Assembly: GCA_039519185.1 (NCBI GenBank)
Contig: CM076847.1
Span: 22,255,251-22,319,250, forward strand
DNA length: 64,000 nucleotides
Direction: 5' to 3'
From: Astragalus membranaceus
Lineage: Eukaryota; Streptophyta; Magnoliopsida; Fabales; Fabaceae
The notes beneath the pieces are model-generated. The model was not told the origin of the DNA. It searched no databases and saw nothing but the letters and a program-made list of their open reading frames with translations. A program made the translations under genes and the position numbers. Positions 55,053 to 64,000 of this stretch are shown in pieces; within the stretch, counting starts at the first letter, position 1, and the number at the start of each line of letters is the position of its first letter.

Positions 55053-58000
55053 GTGCTTTTAATGAACCACTTGGGACCCGAGGGCATTTGAACTCCGAAC
55101 TGAAGGAGTGACTGGGAATGAGATTTTGAGACTGACAAGTCCGGGATGACTGATTTGAGAATTAGATTGAAGATTGACACTTGAAGTGCTGATTCTTAGA
55201 ACTAGGCATGAGGATTAACATCTTGTGTTCATCCGCATTTTGCTTAACCATGCAATGAATGACACATGTAATGCAGACGTATGCCATGATTGATGTCTTG
55301 AATATTATGGAATGCTTTTGTTCTTTTGTATCTGCTTCTTCTTTGTAGTTTATGAAATGCAAATATCAACATAATGCTTTGACGTTTGAATGCAAGTGTA
55401 TGCGGTGATTGATGCTTTGATGAATGGAATGCTCCGGTTCTAACTTCTGTTTGTCTCTTTTTGCTTTTTCTATGAAATGTAAACATTAATATGATGCAAT
55501 GCTCTGATGTTTGATGCAATGATTTTTGTTCTTTTTCTTTTATGGAAATGCTAATGTTAATATGATGAAAATGCACCGCTTTAATGTTTGAGGGTTGAAT
55601 GACAAAGGAATGCTTATGAAATGATGAATGATATGGAATGCTGGATGACAGGGAATGTTTCTGTTCTTTTCGTTGCTTGTTTGGAGTTTGCAAGTGAGAG
55701 TCAACACTGGATGTGCTCATGAAATGAGGATCGCTTGGGATCAATGGAGTAGCTTTGAATTATGGACACAAAGGCCTGGTTTATGGGTCAACATATGTCT
55801 GTATCAATCTAATGGTCTGAAGAATTTTGATGATGCAATGGCGCATGCAATGATTGGTACCTTGTGAAAGGGTGAATGACATGGGATGATTTTGTTCTTT
55901 TCCTTTTTATGAAGTGCGAACATTAATATGATGCCAATGCAATGAAAAGATTTATGCTTTTTCTTTTTTACTATTTTCCTCTATGAAATGCAAGTATTAA
56001 TGTGGTGCAACTGACGTGGAACGTTTTTCTTTTTGCTATGTGATGAATGCACAAAATGTGAAGATGCAAATGTAATGCTTCGATGCATATCCCATAATGA
56101 ATAGATTGAAATGCCTAGGTGCATGAGGTAAACATTTTGTGAAGATGAGATGCGAGACTTTGAATGCAAGGAATTGAGATGACTATTGCCCATTCTGTTG
56201 AAAAATTGAATTTGATTCAAACTCCGGTGTTCTCATGGTTTTTATTTACAAACAACCTCACTTGTTTTCTCTTTCTTTCCATGATGACTGAATTTTGGAT
56301 ACCACGTAAACAACTTGTGTTCTCTCTTTTGAAGCATTGTCTAGTAAGCATGCATAGGAGTGCAAATGTGAATGAATGATTCAGTTAATTGGGAATTGGT
56401 TTAGGGCATGGACATTTATGGCAAGTGAAGGAATGACCGACATGGCTATTGCCGAAGCTTATGAGGGATCAAGAGATACAAGATTGCCCCAATTCAGGTC
56501 TTTGATGAGTGAATAGTTTGCCCCTGTCTAGTGGTGACAACAACTAGGGGCGTAGAAGATGATGAATTGGGAATGCTTCGGCTTTTGAAAGGGAAGGTGG
56601 ATCAAAAGAGATTTTGTCTCAACCCATAAAGTTTGATGTTGCCCCAGTCATAACAAAGACAAAGCTGCCCTAATTTGAATGACAAGGCCTTGTTTAGGAT
56701 AGTGAGTTGAGAGATTGCCCCGGTGAGGTTTTGTAGGAATGAATGAGGTGAAGGAATGGGAACGCTCTTGCCCCACTTTCGAATGACATTTCAAATGGTT
56801 TCTTTGAGTGTGGTTGTGAAAGGCGACAGAGTTATGGTGATGGTTATGAACTGAGGGTGATATATGAATGGGGTGGGCAATGAACAAACCTCCCCAAAGT
56901 TGAGAGGTGAAGGGAATGCCCCCTAGTACACACTTTTGGTTTTCTTTAAGAACAACTCAAATGCAATGAAAGTTTTGACTTTTTAGTATGATGAGAGGCT
57001 CCACTTGGTGACCACTAGACCTTGTTTTAATGCAACACGAATGCCTCTTGGAGTGCAAGTCCTTCTACTTTTTTACCAACTTTCCTTTTTTGATTGTTTG
57101 TTTTTTTTCTTTTTGAGCAGCTTTCTTTTTTCTGCTTGTTTGTTTTTTTCTTTTTGAGCAAACACGTCGCAAATAGATAAACTTATTTGTCCTAAAATTA
57201 AAACTTGAGAAAACGAAGGCAATTAGTCATTGATCGGAATGGACTTTTTAGGGCTGTGACGTGGAGAAGGGGATGATTGAGCTCAATGAAGTGTTTCGTG
57301 TTGATGGAGAGGACGGGTCTTCTTCGGTGTTGCCCAATGGTCAATGATTTGTGAGGGAAATGGTTATTAAGTTTGATGAGGTGTTTGGGGGTGGTCGTAC
57401 CCAATGAAGTGTTTGAAGGTTTTATGAAAGAAAATATGGCCAAATCCAATGAATTGAGGGATTTTTTGAAAGGAGGATTGATTGAACCTAATGAATTGAG
57501 GGCTTTTTTGATAGGAGAAATGATTGAACCCATTGAATCTGAGGGCCTCTTTGAAAGGAGAAAGTGATTGAACCCATTGAATCTGAGGGCCTCTTTGTAG
57601 GGGGGCTCTTATGCTTCATGACAAAATGTATTGACTCTTAATTTATACTCCCTTTGTCTTCCTTTCTTCGTTTTGGGATTCTCCTCTTTGAACTTTGTTA
57701 TTCCCCTCCTTTTGTGGATTTCCTTTCCTTTTGACTTGGGTGAGAATGATATACCATCTTTGATGTGGAATTAACCCTCGTCCAGAGTGATGGGGATATC
57801 TTGGGCTTTTCTTGGCTTAAGATGGATAACAAAGGGTATTCTTGTGATTTTGAATCTTTGGCTTAAGAGGGGTAGGAAATGGATTTTCTGGGATTTTAGG
57901 TTCTTGAGGTTATGGAGAGATGGCCAAATTTCAAGTCCTGATTGCTTATTTCTGTAAGACTTAACTTTAGGACAATAATTTATCTATCTTCATGTGTTTG

Positions 58001-59282
58001 CTCTTTTGCCCTAATTTTTTTTGCCTGGACCGCTCTTTGCGAGTTTTCAATCCACCGGGCGCTCTTTTTTTGCCTAGGCCGCCCTTTGCGGGTTTTCAGC
58101 CTAGCGAGCTTATTTTATCTTTTTATTTATTATGTATTTTTTAGAAAGATTTGCACTAAGGGAATATGATACCGACAAGGAAAATTAGTGATCACAGAAT
58201 TGCCCCAGCATGGAGGACTTAAAGTGTTAGTGAGAATGAACCAAAAGTCAAGTATGCACTGATGGGAGAGAATATGCGCTTTAGGGGTGGACGAGGCGGG
58301 ATTAGACTTGGATGGGGAATGATGATAAATGAAGGAAGTTGACTGACTCAAACAAGAGAAACTGCACGTGGCATGCATGCTTACTAGAAGAACGCTTCAC
58401 AGAGAGTTAACATTGGTTAAAACATGATATGAAAACCCTTTTTTTTTTGATGAACTGTTTCAGTCTTTTATCATGGAATGGATGAGATGTAATGTCTTTT
58501 TTTTTTTTAAGGAAATACAAATGAGCTATTGGTGTGAAAAAACTGAATGGAAACGCACACGTGCGGAGAATGCACTCCTGACAAACCTAAATGAGATTGA
58601 GAAAAATGTATGTATGAATCTTATCAAGTTTTGTTTTATGTCATGCAAATGATGTTTTTATATGAAAATGACGGCGATAATGCGACTTGACATGCATATG
58701 AAAAATAAGATGAAAACATTTTTCGAGTTTGGTGACTGAAATTTTGGGAACATCACCTCATGTAGCCCGGTAAAAGAAAAGACTATGATGATTTTTTTTT
58801 TGAAAGTTTTGCTTTTTGCCCTTTTTTGAAAATTTTGTTTTATGTAATGCAAGGATGTATGCAAATGATGATGTGAGGCAACCAATTGTCGTTACTCTGA
58901 GTAACTTGCATGAAACATTGGGTGGATCCTGACTCAATACTTCACGCAATATACTGAAATGCTTCGACATTTGGTTAACTCAAACTTATTCTCTTATTTG
59001 AAAACAAACCTCACTTGATAGGGTCAAAGTGCCCCGATATCGTGGAGTAACATCTCAAATTTGTAGTGCACAAACAAATTTGAGATATTACCCTTCGTCA
59101 TTCGAAGGTGCACTTTTACTCATTGAGCTTTTACATGAAGAGTTTTTCTATTTTTCTTTGTTTAGAGAAGATGCATGCGTTGGAAACCTTTCATTTTTTC
59201 ATTTTTAGTTTTGGAACATGATTTTGAAAATTATTTGGAGATGCAAATGATTTATTGAAAAAAAAAAGGTTTTAGAAAAATG

Positions 59283-59352
59283 TGCTTGACGGGGTATGAC
59301 CCGCTCCTACGTATCCCCATTGTAATGAGGAATCAAAGCTTACGTAGTTCTA
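59283..59352 (-). repeat. Structured module C inside element 2
   Basis: On minus, CTACGTA...TACGTAG encloses CCTCATT...AATGGGG and is followed by GCGGG...CCCGT and CAAGC. The stem sequences differ from the LTR copies but still pair. Confidence 0.55.
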
Positions 59353-60489
59353 CTGTGTCTCTTTTTTTGAAATAATGCTTATGCATGAACTCGACGAGGA
59401 TTTTTTGCATGATTATAAATGAAATGCTTATGCTATGCAGATGATAATTGTTTTTGTTTTATCTTTATGTGATGAAAGGGAATGCAAGATGAATGATTTT
59501 TTTCAAAATGGGAACTTTATTTAATGCAAATGACGCAATGACGTAATGATGCAATGATGTGATGATGCAAGGATGCTTCTTTTTTGTGTTTTTGCAGAAA
59601 AAGAATATTTACAGGTGGTGATTTGAAAATTTTCGCACTATATGCCACCTCATATAGGCGTTTATTGAAAAGGGAAAGCATATCTTTTTTTGATTTTCAA
59701 AAATTTTGAAGGAAAAATTGATTGAACTGAATGCAACGATGCAACACACAATTTGGAAAGCCCTTGTGACCTAAAAGGGGGTAGAACCTATGATCTAAGG
59801 TATTTTCGGGATAATCTTCTCATGTAGCTCTATTCACACCCTCACAAAGGTCATCAGAGCCACAGTCCCTCTCATGAAAATCCCTGTAAATGCAGCAAAC
59901 TGCTAGATACGAAGTATCATGAAAGAGCACAACTCTAATTGAAACTTTCGCGAGTAGCCAAACGGACAAAGGTCCTGATGGGCTCCCACTACTCGAATCC
60001 ACTCATCCTATGGTATCCTAATAGACCTGGGTTATGGTCTCTTTCTCTAATCATATAGCCTCAAGGTACAAGTGTGTGTGTGTGCGAAGGGCATTTCCTT
60101 AAAAAACTACCCCTCCTGTAAATGAAAATCCAGAACAGTCCAGATAATAGAAAGCAATAACATGTCGTCTACCCTAGGTTTCAATACCAATCAAATACAA
60201 CTAATCTAGGGTGTCGACAACAATGCACTACTTACCTCAAGAAAGCGAGCAAAGAAGAAGGGGACATGACAAGAGAGGGGAAATATGCATGAGGGAACTA
60301 AGCATTTAAACAAAGAAGTAACTATCTATTATTTTAAACAAAAGCAAACATAGAAGAAGAACGCATATGGACGCAACATGCTTATGAAAAGGAAGAAGAA
60401 TAAAGGCAAAGCAAGATGTTCAAATCAATCACACAAACCACACGCTTAATTAATTAGGCTTGACCCACTTTTGAAAAAAGTGTTTTTTA

Positions 60490-60508
60490 GTCCCCAGTGA
60501 AGTCGCCA
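60490..60508 (-). other. Primer binding site of element 2
   Basis: Minus-strand TGGCGACTTCACTGGGGAC, two bases inside the 5' LTR; one base differs from element 1. Confidence 0.7.
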
Positions 60509-60510
60509 GC

Positions 60511-62161
60511 TGTTGCGCCCGAAAAAGTCCCCGAGGGAGAACCTTCCTCGTTCACAACTTTTCCTAAGACAATGAAGCCGCCACCAATATTTATTAAGGA
60601 AAATATTAGGAAAACCTTTTTTGGAAAGCGATTGGTCTTGCGAAACTAGAGAATAGGGTTCGGGGGTCGGTTACGCGCAGGGAAGGTGTTAGCACCCCAC
60701 ACGTCCTCTCTACTGAGAGGGAACCTTTAATTAAATGTGGTTTTAGTGTGCTGACTTGAAAATACTTAATTTTGCCTCTCTACTTCTTATTGAAAAATTC
60801 TTAATGAAAACCTTTATTTATTATGAAAAAGGGGGGAAAATGGGTTTTTAGAAAAAAACACTTGACAGGACATGGCCCGCTCCTACGTATCTCCCGGTGC
60901 GATGGAGAACTCAAAGCTACGTAGTTCTTCTTTATTCTGAAAAAAGATTTTTGTCTTTTATCTTTTTAGTTAGTTTTCGAAATAGGACGAGTATTTAGTG
61001 AATGATTAAACTAACCAAGGTTATGGGTAATCACTTCTAAGTACTCTTGAAAATGAGAGTCACTACCATCAGTCAGACGAACAAAGGTTCTGATTGACTA
61101 TTAGTAGCAACCCGTTTTTATTTGCCTTTTTGAAAGTGGTTTTCGGAAGAGATTGATTGGCACGAATGATCAAACTAACAAAGGTTATGAGTGATCATCG
61201 CTTGTTGTTCTTTTTGTGAAAAAGACATCGCCACCAATGGCTAGACGAACAAAGGTTCTGATTAGCCACTAGCGACGATGGGTTGAAAATGTTTTTAGAA
61301 AGTAAAAGGTTTTCGTTCTGAAAATGATCTTGGTTTGCAAAAGTGATTCTTTTTTGTTATGAAAATAACTCTTTTCTTTTTGTTATGCAAATGCTAAACT
61401 TTTTATGATTGCGCTTGACGAGAATGTGACTCGCTCCTACGTATCCCAAATGGGAATCAAAGCGACGTAGTTCTAACGAGCCTTAAAAATGAAAGTCTTT
61501 TTTGCTTAGGTTTTGAAAAGTGGAGGGTGCTTATAATGATCAAACTAACAAAGGTTATGGCTGATCATTACTAACACTTGCCATGATTGTTGATGCTTGG
61601 AAAATATCTTTTGAAATTGAAAGCATTCATGATAACAAAGGTTATCACTAGCACTCCATTGTTAATAATCATGCAAGCAGATGCTTCGCAAGACTACTAA
61701 CAAAGTTTCGATTTTGAAAAGTTTTCGCAATTGGATTAATTTTTGTTTGGGAAAACATTTATCCATTATTGGGACAAAAAAAGGGTTGTAAAAAAAAGTT
61801 CGCTTAGGGAAAAGAAACGAAATGAAAAAAAAAAAAGAAGAACAGGGGGTGCAGCAGTAAAATAAGGGTGTAAATAAAAGGAGGGGTGCATTATTAAAAT
61901 TGGGGTGCAGATAGTGAGCCCATCTTGTTTTTTTTTGTAAGCTGGGCTGCGTTTCAAAAAAAAGATCATGGGCTTCAGAAGGGGGCGTACGAAGTAAACA
62001 GGGAGGTGCGAACAATGATCTGAAAATAAAAAAACGTGAAAAGACGAAAATACCCCTGCTGTTTATACTATAAATACCTAACATAAAAAGAAACCCTAAT
62101 TTCTTACTTTCCTCTTCTCCACGGCGCCTCTTTCCTAAAACACCCAAACCCTAAAAAAAAA

Positions 62162-62220
<59 letters not shown>

Positions 62221-63573
62221 TCAACCGTCCCCCTCTCATCTCCTCTCTTCTCTCCACCGTCCCCCTCTCATCTCCTCTCCCCTATCCACCGCGCCACTCT
62301 CCCCCTCTCCTCCGTGACCTCAACCCCTCTTCCTTCCTCGACGATCCACTCTCTCTTCTCCGTCTTCGCTCTTTCCTTTCTACACCACCGAACCCTCTCA
62401 TGGCGGCATGTTTCCTCCCCCCAGCCGTGACTTCGACTTTCCCCTCTTCTTAGATCGAGTTTCTGTTTGTGGTGTGGGGCTACGGCGAGGCGGTGGGGCT
62501 ACGGCGAGGCGGTGAGGTGGTGATTTTGACAGTGGTCGGACTCGAAGGAGGTGAGTTTCACTATTTCGTTTTTACGGTTCTCTTCTCCTACTCTCTGGTT
62601 CTGATCTTATTGTTTTTTGTTTACTGTTTTTGGTGGTGATAGGGTGGTTGGGTGCGTTTTTTACGGTGGTCTACGGTGAGACACGCGATGGCCACGGAGG
62701 GAGAGGGAAACGAGCACTGGCTTTGTGTTCAGTGGTGGCGGCTCGCGACGGCAACAGGGACGGCAGCACCGTGTACGGTGGCCGGTGCTCTGGTTTACTA
62801 AAGAAGCTACCCTTCCAGACCCTTGTTGCTGAAAAAAGAAACCGTCTCTCTTTGCTTACTGCTACTGCTACTGCTTATTGAAACCTTTTCTCCTCTTCAG
62901 AATTTTGAATTCAGTGTTTTTGTGATTAGGGTTCTGATGTGAACCACTAATCCTTTAGGTTCTTTCTGAATTTTCCCCCTTTTCCCTTTTTCAGCTTCTC
63001 TAATTTATAGAGGAAATGGTTGATCTTCTTTGTACAGGTTGTGAAAGAGAAGCAAACAAACTGATGTGTATTGATTAGTGCTGGATTCAAAGATGTGTTG
63101 AGTGGGTGGCGTGAAGGAGTTGATGATGTGAAGCAATGGGTGGCTTGGAGCAGACTTTTGCTGCCAGCTTGCTTGCAAAATTGGTGCTAACTTTAGCCAA
63201 AAATGGGAAAAAGTGAAGAACAACAAAAAAGGAGGTGGCTCTAATGCTGAAAATACATACACATCAAAACATTAGCTTTTATTTATTTATTTTGTAATAT
63301 TTGCATTTTTATTTAATTTTCGTTTTTATTATTTTTTTAAATTCAATAATATAGAAGTTTGTAAATAACAACATTTTTGTTATATGATATTTTACTTGTA
63401 ATAAAAAAAAAATAAAATCTATAAAATCTACTAATAGTAAAAGTATTGCAAAACCGTCGTTGAGATTCTATAGATTCTATAAAATCTATAGAATCTCAAA
63501 AATACAATAAACAATATTTTTTGATTTTTTTTTAATAAATTTTGAATTAGCCGGACAAAATTAGGGTATAACA
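60511..63573 (-). repeat. Right (5') LTR of element 2
   Basis: Uninterrupted 3063-bp copy. Compared with the left LTR it keeps the full module C near 61417-61475, has two small deletions in the hairpin at 61627-61650, and has an expanded CT microsatellite (62164-62219). Family B hairpins lie at about 60989-61280 and 61525-61580. Confidence 0.95.
62164..62219. repeat. (CT)n microsatellite
   Basis: About 27 CT units, against about 11 in the sister LTR (51905-51927). Confidence 0.95.
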
Positions 63574-63671
63574 CACGGGACGCTACGGATTAGCTTCGAC
63601 CGTTTTAGCGTCCACACGAGGCCGACGCTAATCCGACTCTAAATCACTGTTAGCGTCCGTTTCTAGTAGTG
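63574..63671 (+). repeat. CACTA 3' subterminal repeats and terminal inverted repeat
   Basis: Resumes the GACGCT and AGCGTCC words interrupted at 40252 and ends TTTCTAGTAGTG at 63660-63671, the complement of the CACTACTAGAAA terminus. Confidence 0.85.
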
Positions 63672-64000
63672 TATGTATGCAGTTGCGTATCTAGGACCTT
63701 GTATTAGGATGTGCAAAAAAATTTAAACACACACATTGCTATAAATATAATAAAGGAGGGAGATAAGAAAGAAGAACATGTTTGGGAGTGAGAAAACGTA
63801 GGGAGAGAGAAAATTAGAAATGTTTAAGAGTGTGAGTATGATGTATTAGATAGGTGCAAAACTAGGAGTTTCATTGCAAACAAATATTTTCAAGGTGTAC
63901 AAAATATTTTTTTAATAGGTTATTAGTGCTAATATTATTTTTTAATAGGAGTATCGGTACTAATAATATTTTTTCAGAGTGTGCGGTTGACCACCCTAGC
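63672..64000. other. Right flank, unassigned repeat-like sequence
   Basis: No gene. Near 63905-63980 two imperfect copies of attttttaatagg..(g)tactaata follow each other. The phrase gtgtgcggttgaccaccc looks like a dispersed repeat end, family unknown. Confidence 0.3.

Larger units (their letters stand above)
53599..60489 (-). other. Non-coding internal region of element 2
   Basis: No gag or pol is seen. Open frames here are low-complexity. From 54060 to 56130 it is full of ATGCAATG and GAATGC words, the reverse-complement counterpart of the CATTTGCAT words of element 1. 56390-58380 matches 21290-22090 of element 1. Near 58020-58110 the cgcaaagggcg words of 19930-19995 recur inverted. A module C copy lies at 59283-59352 and a family B hairpin at about 59950-59996. 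Confidence 0.65.
40253..63573 (-). mobile_element. Element 2: Ogre/Tat-like non-coding LTR element (minus), containing element 3
   Basis: On the minus strand the LTR reads TGTTATACCC...GGGCGCAACA. The right LTR (60511-63573) is the 5' LTR. The left LTR (40253-41235 plus 51257-53270) is the 3' LTR, split by element 3. The polypurine tract (53271-53283) and PBS (60490-60508) prove the orientation. Flanks TACGG (40248-40252) and CACGG (63574-63578) are a target duplication with one change. The internal 7.2 kb has no gag or pol; it resembles the 3' UTR of element 1. It is therefore a LARD-like passenger that needs a helper. The two LTRs differ by several SNPs and indels, more than those of element 1. 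Confidence 0.9.
31781..63671 (+). mobile_element. CACTA (En/Spm) transposon, 5' end not located, nested insertions
   Basis: Two intact transposition genes are followed by subterminal repeats and a terminal TTTCTAGTAGTG at 63660-63671, the inverse of CACTACTAGAAA. A 23.3-kb nest (element 2 containing element 3) sits between 40252 and 63574. No matching 5' CACTA terminus was found upstream of 31781, so the element is 5'-truncated, rearranged, or its 5' terminus has diverged. The three bases after the end are TAT. Confidence 0.8.

Noticed and set aside
61662..62147. 161-residue minus frame in right LTR of element 2
   Set aside because: The counterpart in the left LTR is frameshifted into several pieces and the composition is Phe/Leu-rich low complexity.

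Overview
This is a nuclear plant sequence: spliced genes with GT-AG introns, TATA boxes, nested LTR retrotransposons, a CACTA transposon and a Mutator-type MITE. The repeat types (Ogre/Tat-like Ty3 elements with very long LTRs and 3' UTRs, Tekay-like chromovirus LTRs) fit a repeat-rich eudicot, most likely a legume. The species assignment is inference.

Layout. 1-5.7 kb: 3' part of a decayed Ty3/gypsy (Tat-lineage) element, with a broken integrase on + and a broken plant-mobile-domain ORF on -. 5943-7206: a MULE-type MITE with a perfect 9-bp target duplication, just upstream of the only clear host gene. That gene (7806-11817, +) is a ten-coding-exon HD-ZIP IV (homeodomain, leucine zipper, START) factor with an L1-box in its promoter. 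12.5-12.7 kb: a possible B3-domain exon fragment on -. 12790-27814: a complete but internally gutted Ogre/Tat-like element (element 1, TSD ATCCC) with nearly identical 4.1-kb LTRs. 28024-30578: a solo LTR (TSD AGTTG). 31781-39693: two CACTA genes, both reading through intact, namely a TNP2-type transposase and a Transposase_24/Ptta-type second protein. The TNP2 gene carries another solo LTR in its second intron (TSD TAAGT). The CACTA 3' end is split. Subterminal repeats start near 40009, are interrupted at 40253-63573, and end in a TIR at 63671.

The interruption is a nest. Element 2 (40253-63573, minus strand, a relative of element 1 with no coding sequence) entered the CACTA. Element 3 (41236-51251, a decayed Tekay/Del-like chromovirus, TSD GAGGG) then entered the left LTR of element 2.

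The most notable signal is not a gene. The LTRs of elements 1, 2 and 3, and weakly the 28-30 kb solo LTR, hold arrays of stem-loops. Their loops are conserved and their stems differ from copy to copy while remaining complementary. Many differences are compensatory double changes or G-U-compatible in the sense strand of the element. Homologous hairpins in elements 1 and 2 also covary. This points to selected RNA (or single-stranded DNA) structure in the long LTR leaders. I do not recognise it as a described system. All pairings were done by eye, so covariation statistics and database searches remain to be done.
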